From positions 430,927 to 494,926 of the forward strand of contig NMRB01000096.1 in the NCBI GenBank assembly GCA_002633025.1: a DNA stretch of 64,000 bases, written 5' to 3'. The DNA comes from Notospermus geniculatus (Eukaryota; Nemertea; Pilidiophora; Heteronemertea; Lineidae). Positions 24,301 to 36,410 of this stretch are shown in pieces. The notes under the pieces were generated by a model. That model made no database searches. It was not told the DNA's origin and saw only the letters and a list, made by a program, of their open reading frames with translations. The number at the start of each line of letters is the position of its first letter. Position 1 is the stretch's first letter. The position numbers and the translations under genes were made by a program.

Positions 24301-24882
24301 CTATTCAAAGAAATTTGCATTTGCAACCATTTAACCGAGCCGCCATACTAAAAGTACACCCTGATTAGGCAGTCAAGTCAAAAAACTCATCAACAGCCAC
24401 CTCTGAAAATGCACTACTTCAATGTGAGAAAATCTGCAACTGGTGCCAATGTTGGTGTGAAAGCAGTTATTGGTAGTGACAGTAGCTGAAACTCCCTACG
24501 AGACCCTTACTGAAAGACCTGAATTTCATGACAAGTTACTAGTAATGCCATCTTTCACACAAACATTGGTACCTGAGAAAATGGTATCAGAACCACCTGA
24601 GGTTTCCAATTGGCAAAGATTCTACTGCAATGTGCAAAAATTAGCCAAGTATGGTCTCTGAACAATTTTCCATTCAATTGTAATCTCCTTCTGGCACCAA
24701 CCTCACCAACAACGCACATGATATGCAACACCAAGACCTACGACTTTTTGTCCCGAAACCTTTGATCACATTTCTGAACAACAACAACAATCCATGTTAT
24801 CATACAATCCTGAGATCAGATACAACACTCCTGGTTGATTTGGCCACGATCGATTGGACAGTTCATTGAATTGAAATATCAT
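21386..24882 (-). other. Myc to TRIT1 intergenic region, including probable Myc 3' UTR
   Basis: No coding exon seen. The part next to the Myc stop, down to about 22.2 kb, is AT-rich (notably 23880-24200), which fits a long 3' untranslated region. The nearest minus-strand AATAAA that I find is at 22258-22263, about 2.6 kb from the stop; its use is a guess. A second copy of the ggcggatcc MITE (21510-21655) and a 13-base G run (about 22027-22040) lie nearer TRIT1. TRIT1 promoter elements should be around 21.3-21.5 kb; I see no clear TATA box. Confidence 0.4.
21510..21655. mobile_element. MITE of the 'ggcggatcc' family, copy 2
   Basis: Starts aggggcggatccaggattt and shares the internal blocks tgctaggaacattgaaatct and agaatttcacggtcgatttt with the copy at 9955-10110, in the same orientation. 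The right end is more decayed than in copy 1. Confidence 0.6.
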
Positions 24883-25641
<759 letters not shown>

Positions 25642-25657
25642 TTACATTTGTACACCA

Positions 25658-25787
25658 GGGGTAGCGAGCATAAAGGGGTCGTAACCCTACGTCAGGCCTA
25701 AACCAGGCCTAGTGCAAGGGCCACAACGAGCACTATGCCTGGCTTAGGCCAGACGTAGGGTTACGGCCCCTTTATGCTCGCTACCCC
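25658..25787. repeat. Foldback element, 130 bp, in Myc intron 2
   Basis: About 50-base arms starting ggggtagcgagcataaaggg are inverse copies with a few mismatches and an indel (tcgtaaccctacgtc against the inverse of gacgtagggttacgg). The loop is about 28 bases. It shares 'ggtagcgagca' with the foldback at 6111-6224, which suggests a common family. No clear target duplication. Confidence 0.85.
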
Positions 25788-25869
25788 AGGAGGGCAAGAA
25801 CTATTCCTTCCCACTTCACCACATTTCACTTTCAGTCATTAGTGTATCTTCTCAAAGATACACTATAAA

Positions 25870-25912
25870 AAGTGCTTGAGGAAGACCCCGCTTGGGGTCG
25901 AAAATTTGCAAG
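25870..25912 (+). repeat. Dispersed hairpin motif, hammerhead-like core (copy 2)
   Basis: Shares 'gaggaagacccc', the complementary ggggtc, and 'gaaaatttgcaag' with 13266-13314. Here the core reads CTTGAGGA, one base from the hammerhead consensus, so this copy is less likely to be active. The shared block marks a retroelement-like dispersed family. Confidence 0.45.
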
Positions 25913-27629
25913 ATTCGGACACGACTTTTCTTATTAATCATTTTGTGTGTCGCTCTTTGTACTTGGGATATTCTCAGTTGTCTAAGGATGCCAATTTCAT
26001 TAAAACAGGATATGGCTACATCATCATCCAGCATCCAATGATTCATCATTCAGTGATGCTTAATCATATGGGATCGCTTTGTTGCAAGTACATGTACCAT
26101 GGATGATGAGGTCACTGTATCATCAGGAGAAAAAGAGAACGGTTTCAGGTACCAGTCAATGCCAGTCCATGTAATGTACGTGAATCAGATGATGATGAGT
26201 AGTTACATACATCATGCAATGATGAAAGCGACAGATCATCCACTGCCAATCAATATTTTTGGCCAGGATGTGAGTTCAGCTCTATTCTCGATTGACAAAA
26301 GAGAATGCCTGTCTGCCTAGTAACCAGCTGTCAAAACTTCAGGTCAACATCCTTAGTTTAGACGACTCTATGTAATTACAATGTATAATAGATTGCATTC
26401 CAGTATAAGTTAAGGGTCCAGACATGATTAGTACAGCAGACAGCTGCACACCACACACATATTGATTTAGAGGAGGCTGAGGAGTCTGACACAGAAAGCT
26501 AACTGTAGCCAGCTCAGTCTAGACTAGTCTTGCCCCAGTATCTGATCAATGATACCAGACGTCTGCTGTTTAACAGAACAAGGTCAAGTAATCAGGGATA
26601 ATGCCCCATACAATATAGTGATGCTACATTGACTAAAGTCTCATATGATCTGAATACTGATCAGGAATGTCAAGGCAGCTAAGAGTACAAGTCAAAGGTG
26701 TAGAAAAATGCACAGAAAAAACGAACAAGGACTTGGCAGAATAGATGGTGAACTTGACCCCTTATTGAAATGCTCTACCTGAACTGTGACCCTCTTGCCA
26801 ATATCTTTCTCGTAACAAAAGGAAAACGTCTTGAGAATGCCATTCATTCTCAATACTGAAAAGGCTTTACTATGAAAGTCACTCACTTGGAACAGCAAGT
26901 AGGTCAATGTTCTCTTATCTAAGGTCAGTTGGTACCTCAATAGTTTCAGGAACTAAGGATAGGTGGCAGCAGTGGTTTAGTCCACAAATTGGCTTCTTCA
27001 ATCAATTTTCAACTTTTTCCCAAAAGAGAGGAAAGTTGACAACATCGGTGATGATGTCATGCCATTGACACAAAACTATAGAAACGATAATCTGTGTGTT
27101 CAGTGAGTGGTAATTTCGTGAAGTACAAATGTAGGCCTAACTGGTCGGTGACTTCACCAACTTTCAACTGGCCAGCAGAAACTTCCCATATTCACTCTGA
27201 TTAGGCTTGCCTATCGCAAGGAGTTGTTCAGCACTTAGTTTGAGAGGACATCCTTAAGGCTTGCCATCAACCACCAAAATGGACACAACGACCTACTAAA
27301 GGCCTTGAATGTCACACTGGAGCTATTTATAGAAACCACCCCCTCAAATCATTTGCTAGGCCTACTAGTACTACATGTATGTAGCAATTCATTCACCAAG
27401 TTACCTGCAGTTAATTGGACTGCAATTATTGGTTGACCAATGAGAGCAGAGTATGAAATCAGTGAATGAAATTCTTTTGTTTTTTTGGAAGCCGAACTAA
27501 AGAATCAAGGACATGGCACTGGGCACTGCCAGGCGCCATGGGATGGGCAACAGAGAGTTGCCTAACTAAACGTGACAGTTCGTTCCTAAGTCGTACTGAC
27601 ATTACTGATCTGCTGATAGGGCTACTCAC

Positions 27630-28287
27630 CAGATTCGGAAGGTGTCTCAACTCCAAGAGACTCTTTGCGAGCTGCAACATGCCACTTTTTCTTGGCTGAG
27701 TCGTTGATGGGGTAGGGGAACACAGATGATGGATCAACACATTCGGTGTTGGAACTTATTTCAGTCAGTGACGGTTTCTTTTCACTCGATTTTTCCTCCA
27801 CTTTTTCATCTCCAGCATCATTGTCTAAATTCCCTGACCACATACAATCCTGAATGAGTTTTGATTTGATGTTCGGACTGCAGGCAGCACATTTACTAAA
27901 GAAGTCTGAAGCAATGATAGTTTGTGACATAGGATCGTCCAATATTTCAGACACTAGCTGTAACTTCTCGGTGGTAGATTTTGGTGAGAAAATACCGTCG
28001 ACCATATCCAAAACATCTGTATCATCCTCATCATCGCGTCGAGGCGACCGAGGGGGCGTTGGGATCAGTTCAAATTTTTTCCAAATGTCCTCACTCGGAG
28101 CTGGAGCAGCATAGAACTCCTGTTCAATTTCGTCTTCAACAAAGTGAAAGGATTCGTAGTCCTGGCTTTCTCGGTCACCGAGTCCGAAGGAGCTTTTCAA
28201 CAATGATTGAGGGTTCATTTTTTTGCAATAACTGTGCGTCAGCAGAGCACTGAAGTTGCTCGCTTTATAGCCTGCAGTGTTAAACAT
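27630..28287 (-). CDS. MYC: Myc coding exon 2: N-terminal transactivation region with Myc boxes I and II
   Basis: The coding part starts at the first ATG (28287), preceded in frame by TAG TAA; the start context has G at -3. A second in-frame ATG at 28218 (Met24) is a plausible alternative. Myc box I, PAPSEDIWKKFELIPTPP then RSP, is at residues 62-82, with Thr77 and Ser81 equivalent to human c-Myc Thr58 and Ser62, the GSK3/Fbw7 degron. Myc box II, KLIQDCMWSGN, is at 143-153, the site that recruits TRRAP complexes in vertebrates. The exon ends TCT G|GTGAGT. Exons 2 and 3 join to 436 codons including stop, 435 residues, close to the 439 of human c-Myc. This looks like the single pre-duplication Myc of an invertebrate. 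Confidence 0.97.
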
Positions 28288-28345
28288 CGCGCCGGTTTAC
28301 TAATCCAAACAGTGAATTTGCACTTATCCAATGAATTTGTTGACG
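28288..28345 (-). other. MYC: Myc exon 2, 5' untranslated part
   Basis: A strong acceptor, gatatcttttctatttcag, ends at 28346, so exon 2 probably begins at 28345 and carries 58 untranslated bases before the ATG. A weaker acceptor-like ctgcag at 28272-28274 would remove the first ATG and leave Met24 as the start; its pyrimidine tract is poor, so I prefer the upstream one. A TATAAAG word at about 28263-28269 is within the coding sequence under this model. Confidence 0.65.
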
Positions 28346-29005
28346 CTGAAATAGAAAAGATATCAAAGTTAGTTTTGCTACATGTAAATCATGAAGACAA
28401 AGTGAAAGAAGAAGCAAAGACAAGATTCCCATAGCAAAGGAAGACAGAGTCAATTTTCTTTCACGTCTGATCAGACATGGAAATTCTGACATTTCGTGTC
28501 ATTTCACACCTGGAAGTTTGGGGATGACAAAATCTGCGAGAGTCGGTGAAATGTCTGGGGTCAACCTCACTAAATCTAGGCCTACACCTGGAACACCCCA
28601 AGTTCAGCGACGCAGGAAGTTCGTCACGGCTAACCAAGCACTTTATGAACTTTCCTGGTGGTGTGGTCACCAATTTGGCAAACTGATGGGCCATAAATAA
28701 CAGGTTGAACCGAGTGACACACTAACCAACCTTTAGGCCTTATCGTTTGAGGTTCAACAAAGTGTCATTTAGTAACTGACAACACTAGCAGGACATGAAA
28801 ATGACATAAGAATACAACAAGTGAAGGAACGGTAGCTGGCATTCAGACGTAGTAAAGTTGCCATGTCGGTCGGGCATTTAAATTTCCCATGAATGAACCA
28901 GCCGGAACACCCATGTGCGAGTCATGCCGTGTAAAATCGGTAACATACTATGACTGATAATGACTAGGTGGCTAATCGGAATTGCGGGTAAATATGATTA
29001 CTCAC
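28346..29005 (-). other. Inferred Myc intron 1
   Basis: Bounded by the donor CAAG|GTGAGT at 29006/29005 and the acceptor at 28346. 660 bases, no repeat or gene seen inside. Confidence 0.55.
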
Positions 29006-29350
29006 CTTGTATTCGTATAGAAAATGTACTAAATGAATAGTAAACTTTAAAACCGCACAAACTTTGAGAAAATGTAGTCCTCATGAGCAACGTAAACCTC
29101 CTCAGATCGAACCCAGACAGGCGACTAGCCAAAGGTGGGTCAACCAGCCTTGATAAAATTACCCTACATCCGAGATGTATTACTACGCCGTCAAGGTCAA
29201 ACCTACGCAAGCCCATAAAATAATGGATGTATATACTATTTGCAGCTTAGAATAAAAGAAATTGATGGTTAAATGTTCTTTGTGTATATCTTTTTATTAT
29301 TATAAGCCAAATTAGACAGATATATCACACTAGACACTGCACTATTTTGT
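29006..29350 (-). other. MYC: Inferred non-coding Myc exon 1 (5' end approximate)
   Basis: Vertebrate Myc genes have a non-coding first exon. Here a near-consensus donor (CAAG|GTGAGTAA) lies 660 bases upstream of exon 2, and promoter-like elements start just beyond 29378. The 5' boundary is a guess from the promoter position. An ATG at 29216 opens a frame that reads through the donor and would continue in exon 2 (see findings). Confidence 0.5.
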
Positions 29351-29377
29351 GCTGGCGAGAGAATCGGGAGTAAAAAA

Positions 29378-29474
29378 TATGGCGGGAAAAGAGATGGGCG
29401 GGTTGATGCTGCGCTGTCACACCGTTTAGCCAATGAACGTGCAGGGGCGGAGCATGGATTTTACGTAGCACGTG
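29378..29474 (-). promoter_or_regulatory. Putative Myc core promoter: E2F, GC boxes, CCAAT, E-box
   Basis: Within 100 bases: an E2F-type ggcgggaaaa (29381-29390), GC boxes gggcggg (29396-29402) and ggggcggag (29444-29452), a CCAAT box (29430-29434) and a canonical CACGTG E-box (29469-29474). Order and spacing fit a promoter reading leftwards into exon 1. E2F control is known for vertebrate MYC. The elements are read from consensus only; the direction and start site are inferred, and a divergent plus-strand transcript is possible. Confidence 0.55.
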
Positions 29475-29975
29475 AACCCTTTCGAAATCAGCTGATTGCA
29501 CAAGCGTGGTTATTTGGGGACCTTGATTGATGACTGGTGGTGCTAAGGAATGGCAGTGAATATTGATCAACCACAGCAGGGTGGTAAATGGTTTATCGTA
29601 TTTGGGATTCGACCATAATTGATATTTAGGTCTTTTACTAGTGTTGGACTTCTGTGTTGGCCTGAGTTAGGTCACGAGGTCTGACAGTGGGACCAATAAT
29701 ATAGGCCTACCAGTACAAGCCTACAGGCCTTCGGTGAGGATAGCAGGCATCCCAATGCAAGATCAGCTCAACCAACGCAGTGCCATGCTGGAGAAAACTG
29801 CTGGTCATTTTCTCCTGAGAACATTTTTCCTATCACACCGGTTCACGATCTGGCCGATTGTGAGTGGCAGACAGCAGCTGTTTGCCCATTGAAAGTACGC
29901 CAAGTAGACTTTGTACGATCACTCAAGCACGCTAGGCCTATGATAATGATATTGTGGATACCTTTGTGGTGAATG

Positions 29976-29989
29976 TTTTGGCGCGAAAG
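29976..29989. promoter_or_regulatory. Consensus E2F site
   Basis: TTTTGGCGCGAAAG matches the palindromic E2F consensus TTTSGCGCSAAA closely. It lies about 600 bases upstream of the putative Myc promoter. Confidence 0.55.
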
Positions 29990-30047
29990 CTACATTCCAC
30001 AATACTGGATTAGTGCCAAGTCTGAACTAACAAAGAACCGTTGCATA

Positions 30048-30060
30048 TTTGGCGGGAAAA
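30048..30060. promoter_or_regulatory. Consensus E2F site
   Basis: TTTGGCGGGAAAA is the classical E2F/DP site. It is the third E2F-like site in 700 bases, after 29381 and 29976. Confidence 0.55.
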
Positions 30061-31730
30061 TAGGCCCACGCAGTGAGCTTTGTCGATCGATCCAGGCAAT
30101 ACCACAAACATGGGAAGACCAAGCAAAATGAAAGATGAAAATTGTGTCTATAGTGTTATTTTTATGCGCATTTGTGAAGTCCAATCGAAAACATTAAATC
30201 AGAAATAGGCCTAGTATAACGTTCTACCGTTTTCGTAATTGTTACCATGGTTACCCATTCGTCTGCTTGGATCAGGCCCAGGCCGATTAACGTTGCATCA
30301 CACTGTGCAATATCTTTCGATTGCGGTTCGATTGTGCAACACGGCCATCTTCAATCGATTTGGCAACAGATCAAACCAGAATAAAACCAGCAGTCCCTGT
30401 CCCGCGTTTTTGCGCAATTTTAACTGGTACTAATCCCTCCGCTCAGCAGAGTCTTGCACCACCGCAGGGTGCGTTGAGAAAAAGAAATTCGTCACTATTT
30501 GTAAACTCTCAGAATTAAAAAAAAAACGGTACCCACGAAGAAAAGAGGTCGTCCACCAGCGCGTCTTCCAGCGCGTCTATACTAGGCCTTTGCATCTGGA
30601 TGTCTTTAGTTTTTTTTTCATAAGCGCGAGCGTCACGAGCCACCCACGTGCGCTATGAATGGTTCACATTACGCCTTTTTCTCAAACGATATTGCCCAAA
30701 TCTATGGTATCCAGTGATATACTTGGAATCTTAAAGAACAATAGGCCTACTTAACCCCGAAACACGGGCGTGGAACACCTTGAGTGTCCTGCACTGGCAT
30801 GGCTTGAAGTGCGTCTTGCGTCTCATTCAAATCTCTTGAAACTGCAATCTTTTGAGACGACAGGCGGCCAAGGAGGTTATGTATGTCGATCTTCTCTGCC
30901 GGCTTGCTTTTTGCCGACGTCGCCTCATTTTAAAGGGCCCTCGACACAGGAACAAACACCTTCCTTTGGTTGGTACAATATCGAGATCACCATCTGCATC
31001 CATAAAGTCTTCACTAACCAGACCGACATGCACCAGCAAAATACATGTAGGTGCAACCTGTGTTGTCAGAAATGCCACGGGTCAGTGGGCCCTTAATCAT
31101 AGGCCCAGTCAACCCAATTCCATCCTAGTGGTAATCATATTGTCCCCGATTTGGTCGGTTGCCTTTTCCCACATCTGTGCAACGACCGATGACCCTTCCC
31201 TGCCAAAACAAACAATCAATCTATACAGGCCTATGTAATTCAATTCAAATTGGCTTTGATCATTGATCGTAGTGGTCAAGCGGACTGAGAAACGGACTCA
31301 TCCAGCTTCAGGTCCGTGTTGAGTGGCCTCATTTGAAAATCCTAGGATTTGTGACGTACGACTGGTCCTCCTCTTCCTTGGTTTCTAATTCCAGTCACAA
31401 CTCCGCGGAGATCCAGGTCTACCAGACAGCGACTTTATTTCCAAGAAATCAGCAGGGGACACCGACGAATCACTCTATCAAGCAAGTAATGCAAATACCT
31501 CACAATTAATAATGCGAGGAATCCCATTGTACTGACGTGCAGCAGCATCTTGCCATACACTACATAATGTCTATGGACATCTCTTTCACTTATTGTCCAA
31601 TCCACCCAGATGGTTGGTTGTCCTACGAAGCGCTCTGCTGGGGTTGGTACCAGCTTGGTCCAGTTCTCCATAGAATAAAACACCACACAACGAACGACAG
31701 CACTGGGTAAAAAAGTGTCCTTTTGAGGAC

Positions 31731-31833
31731 ATTCTCCCATAGCGGGGTTTTGTTGTCGCTCCTCTGCATAGACGCCTGCACACAAAGTTTGAGTGACTGG
31801 ATGAAGAGGAGCGGGGTAAAAACCCCTATGGAA
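31731..31833. mobile_element. Small foldback MITE, copy 1
   Basis: Left end attctcccatagcggggttt is the diverged inverse of the right end aaaacccctatgg. The inner words cgctcctct and agaggagcgg also pair. It matches the element at 32351-32456 in order and content, about 620 bases away. Confidence 0.65.
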
Positions 31834-31875
31834 AACTCGGGGAAAAAACAGAAATTGACAAAGCTGACGTCATCA

Positions 31876-31985
31876 GTGCGGAGTGCGACACAGGCGACCT
31901 CTATCACAGCACCACACATAAAACATCAGTGCGGAGTGCGATACAGAGGACTGTGTCTATGTCCCAACGCCACAAATAAAACATA
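31876..31985 (+). repeat. Two-copy tandem repeat, about 50 bp
   Basis: The word catcagtgcggagtgcga occurs at about 31880 and 31925, each followed by 'acaga/cagg...' and later 'ccacaataaaacat'-like ends. Confidence 0.55.
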
Positions 31986-32350
31986 CCATCACGCCAGTAT
32001 ACCAGACAATAATTGTCCATTCAATTGACTAATAATTGCATCTCCCAATCCTGCAGCTTTAATTGCGTGGGAGTCGATCAGGTTTGATACCTAGAGCCAT
32101 ACTAACCTAGTCATCCTGTCCTAATTAATACAGCACAACTTCCCTGTACAGAACCGGGATTTCCCCGAAAAAAGAAATTGATAAACTGATTTTTATTATT
32201 TTTTTTTAATCAGGAAAATATGAAGACAAAGTACAAGTGTCAGTCACAGCTTGAGCTTGTGACACATTGTACTCGTATTTCATTCTACACATTCTAAAAA
32301 AAGATTGTTCTACTTGTGTATTGCCAACAGTCTTCTGCAGTGCAGGACTC

Positions 32351-32456
32351 ATCCTCCCACAGCAGGGCTTTGGTAGGTATCGTTCCTCTTCATACACTCG
32401 CACACAAAGGTGAGTGGATGCAGAGGAGCGAGGTAAAAACCCTGCTGTGTGAGGAT
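32351..32456. mobile_element. 106-bp foldback MITE with 11-bp direct flanks, copy 2
   Basis: The terminal inverted repeat ATCCTCCCACAGCAGGG pairs with CCCTGCTGTGTGAGGAT with one mismatch. GTGCAGGACTC occurs directly outside both ends (32340-32350 and 32457-32467), so the insertion junctions are clear. A 9-11-bp duplication fits Mutator-like elements, but there is no transposase to confirm. Related to 31731-31833. Confidence 0.75.
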
Positions 32457-32965
32457 GTGCAGGACTCCTCCCAAATAGCATCACAACAGCACCGGCTAAG
32501 TTGACGTAACTGAAACATAGAAATAGTGAGGAACACCAAAGCTCATGACCAAAAATTTACAGTTATTTGCGTGGCTGGGAGGATCAAGTGGTCATCAATG
32601 GCAACACACACAAAGACAAAACCCAGAGTACCGGTATCTCAACAACTCCTGATATGACAAATTAAACGGGAAAACGTGTTTTAAGTGTGGTTGCCTCCTC
32701 CTCATCACAATCGACACAGTTGCCATTTAGGTACTTAGATCTTAGGCAGGTGGCGGACAAAGCAGTGCAGGGCTCAAGAGGCCCTCGTCATCACGGGGCA
32801 GATGGCAGAGACCGACATTGTGCTACCGGTATCGATACTTCGGACGGGTCCTTAATCAACAGGTGACAAATATGCTCATTCCTATAGTCAGAATCAAAAC
32901 ATAAACACCATGATTGCTCTGTGACACCACGTCAACAGTTAGTCCCTTTCGATCTGAGTATAGCT

Positions 32966-33232
32966 GTTCTACATCAACATTGTCCTGAATCTGCACCTGG
33001 TTGTTTCCAGTGCTACATCGACATTGTCCTCAATCTCGTATTGTATCTGGTTGCTTGCTGTGCTACATCGACATTGTCCTCTGGTTGCTTGCTGTGCTAC
33101 ATCGACATCGTCCTCAATCTCGTATTGTATCTGGTTGCTTGCTGTGCTACATCGACATTGTCCTCAATCTTGTATCTGGTTGCTTGCTGTGCTACATCGA
33201 CATTGTCTTAACGACATTGTCCTCAATCTGCA
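32966..33232 (+). repeat. Tandem repeat, 34-50-bp units
   Basis: Units begin ggttgcttgctgtgctacat, then cgacattgtcctc, with an optional 'aatctcgtattgtatct' extension. About five copies, with unit length changing by presence or absence of the extension. Frames across it are repeat-derived. Confidence 0.8.
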
Positions 33233-34400
33233 TCTCTGGGTCAATTTCGTCTTATAGCAGAGAAAATATTTCATTTCAGTGCAGGATGCCAGCAATTTCA
33301 TATTCATCGACCTGTAGACTCTGACTGATGTAACAACACTCACCAAACAGCTTGATATGTAATTTCCTGGTGTTGCTATGATCATGGAGGAATTCCTGGG
33401 ATAGACCAACCGATTAGCAGGTCTTTCAGCATGTTAACTCCACAACTGTCAAAACAAATTACGATAATTTGAAAAGAGCATTTCAACCCAAGTTGACAGA
33501 GTAATTATCTTTGTTGGTGTACATTTCACATTCAAATCATATGCCACGTTAACCTGCAACAGACGGAGCACAGGAAATTACTACATCTAATTCGGTACAT
33601 ACATAAATAAACAGAAAATGGTTGTACCTGCCGGGTCCAAGGGTAGGGTTTTCGTCCTTCCAAAGATCTACCATCAAGTATAAGAACCTTTATGGGCCTA
33701 AATGTGTAGTTCTTCATACCTGCAGTTGTGATACCGATTTTATGACTTAGCTGCTGCATGTAGGTCACCAGGTTATAGTGGAGCCAGGTGAATTGCCATC
33801 ATCCCTCAGTAACAAACACAAACACTCCTTGGATACCTGAACCTGTCAAACACCGAGAGTATTATGCAACTGTCTGAGCCTTCAGAGCCAGGGACAGGAA
33901 GCAGGTCCAATCCAGCATTATCTGCTAAAGATAACTGTAACTGCTGGGCCTATTTTGGAAAAGTGTGGGAATTAGGGGAATATGTCGTAATCACAACAAT
34001 TCAAGCAGCAACATCATGTCAAGGACAAATGTTATTGGTAGAAACAGCACATATGACGCTCATCAAGCTAATCCTGTTAATCCAGGGATTATGCCGATCA
34101 TTTTAATGCAACCTTGTTACTCCACAGGGAGTCTGGGCAGGATTAAGCCCTTCTCCTTTTAGAGTACATGGAATGTGCATGCCGTACCAAGTACGAGTTA
34201 CTTTTGAGCAGTCTCACTTCTAATCAGTGATGTCTGATTTGAGTTGAGTTGTGACCTCACACTGAAAGGAAGTAGCTGTCCACAAGATCAAAGGCTTGCC
34301 TTGGCCTGGTACATGTTGGTACACTTGAACTACTTTCACGTTAACCCTCTGTAATGCTGTAGATCCCCAACATCGGAAGTTGGAGGGCCTTGTCGCTGTT

Positions 34401-34426
34401 GCTTGGCTTGGCTTGGCTTGGCTTGG
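34401..34426 (+). repeat. (TTGGC)n microsatellite
   Basis: Five consecutive ttggc units. Confidence 0.9.
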
Positions 34427-35217
34427 TAGCGGAAGTGGTGACCTTATTACAAAGTAGGCCCTACGTACTTGTCAATTGATGATAATGGACATTACTACCG
34501 GTAAATGGATGCACCAATGCCTATTCCACATGTATTTAATTGCAAGATAGGGCTTGGACATCAAACCAGACAAAATTTGTATGATGCCTGATGTAAACTA
34601 AACATGAAAATTCACTTCCCTGTAAGATTATCCCTTTAGTATGTCAATGTATCTGAATCAACATCAATGAACATATTGGCAGCATCTTTGGATTGCTTCC
34701 ACTGTGTATGTCAATGACCCTGACAAACAGGAAAGGAAACCTGCATCAGACAGAAGCGGAAAAAACTCACCTGGTTGCTATGATACTAATATAATTGCGT
34801 CGGTGATGCTTAGCAACCAGACTTGGCTTTGGCCATGACATGACGGATTTTGATTCATCAAATTTCCTATTTTCCATAGGGAATCCCATGGCCACTACGA
34901 TTTCAAACACTTCCCTCACATATTCCGTAGACGGGATCAAAATTTATCATTTATTCCAGCACTACACTCTGCTCATTATATAAAATACACTGCATATCTG
35001 AGAAAAAGCAGCTGGATCCACCTATCTTCAGAATCAGCTGTTGATCTCTCAACTGAAAAGTGACACACAACAAATACTGTTCAGCAAATATCAGAACAGC
35101 TATACAGTGTGTCCACCTGTCAGTGATCAGACACATTAAATGATGCCAGGAAATCTACAAGGTCAACTCCAAACCCTCTCAATAGTTCATAGGAAAAGCA
35201 GAATAACCCAATTCAAG

Positions 35218-35414
35218 TACTCTGGTTGATTCTTCCACAGTATCAGGTTGGTGCTTCCATTGTAACATGTTTTTTGATTGGTTATTCTATCAAGTTCTCT
35301 GATTTGTTCTTTCGCTGTAACAAGTTCTCTGATTGGTTCTCTGAGGCTGATCGGTTCTTCCACAGTAATATGCTCTCTGATTGGTTCTTCCACTGTATCA
35401 CGTTCACTAATTGG
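35218..35414 (+). repeat. Degenerate tandem repeat, about 30-bp unit, ATTGG in several units
   Basis: Variants of gttctctgattggttcttcc and 'actgtatca' recur about six times. Several units read, on the minus strand, AACCAATCAG, a perfect NF-Y/CCAAT-box consensus. Whether this is regulatory or accidental is unknown. Confidence 0.65.
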
Positions 35415-35725
35415 ACCGTTTTCTACCCAGAGGTGATCGGATTGGTCCCCAAATTATGTTTCTAATCAGCGTACAATACAATGTCATGGTGTTCAACACA
35501 ACAGAAGAGCAAAGGCCTACTTCATTGGGCCTACTTTTGCAATCAATATCTTTCTTTTCAAAAAACCTGGATGAAAAAGCCAAGTGCCAACTATACCCAG
35601 ATCTTTTGAGGGGAGTTTGAAGAGGTATAGAAGCAGGTGTTGGGAGCGTAGAGCACACACTCAGACTGGATGCCGAAGGCAGCAGGGCAGGCGTGCTGCC
35701 ATGGATCAATGGCTCAGTGGTTCAC

Positions 35726-36410
35726 TAGTGATAAAACCCGGAATGAAACGAAACGAAATGAAATCATCGAAATGATCGAAATGGGACTCGCAGGGAAATT
35801 GGGAATTAACGTACGCCGAGTTGAATTGACGTTTTTTTCAACATACCACACAAAATCAAATTGATGTTTAAGAATCAGAATGCCAAAGAAAATGCCAAAT
35901 ACATGAAATAGATTTCATCAAACTCCATTACTAGATCCATCTAGCGGAGGATCGTGGTACCAATGTACTAAATTGCCGAATGAGACCAATTAAGCCAAAC
36001 CACTAAAACACAACTGGACCGTATGCAGTCTATACGTGTTCCTCGTTAGTAAATACGCAGAGCATACACATGTATTTCGATGGTTATTTCGATGCATAGT
36101 GTTATGTCAGGGAGCTCTATATTTAGCGTAGGATGATCATAGATAATTGGGCAATGCTGCCAGCCCACGTCATGTACGAAATTCCCTTCGGTGCTCCTCA
36201 AGTTGCCGCCAGTTTCTTCTGTGTTTTCTTCACTCATTCGGTTGGTGCATAAACCAAGCGTCAATGTCGGAGCAGATTCTATGTGAACCACCTAAATATC
36301 GATATTACAATAAGACTTGCCAAAACGAATATAAATTCATGCAGATCATGCCCATTTCGATCATTTCGATGATTTCATTTCGTTTCGTTTCATTCCGGGT
36401 TTTATCACTA
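35726..36410. mobile_element. 685-bp element with perfect 60-bp terminal inverted repeats
   Basis: Bases 35726-35785 and 36351-36410 are exact inverse copies, beginning TAGTGATAAAACCCGGAATG and including a gaaacgaaatgaaat-type purine-rich part. The 565-base interior has no recognisable coding frame. The right end lies four bases from the N at 36414, so its target duplication cannot be read, and an assembly origin must be considered. The left flank has a tRNA A-box-like word (tggctcagtggtt), so it may have inserted in a SINE. Confidence 0.75.

Noticed and set aside
28263-28269. TATAAAG as a TATA box for Myc
   Set aside because: It lies downstream of the preferred first ATG and within coding sequence. 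A strong acceptor at 28346 and a promoter-like block at 29.4 kb explain the 5' end better. It is kept only as an alternative.
30852-31238. 128-codon plus-strand frame near the Myc upstream region
   Set aside because: No domain, overlapping frames are open on both strands, and it ends in sequence without a gene signal.
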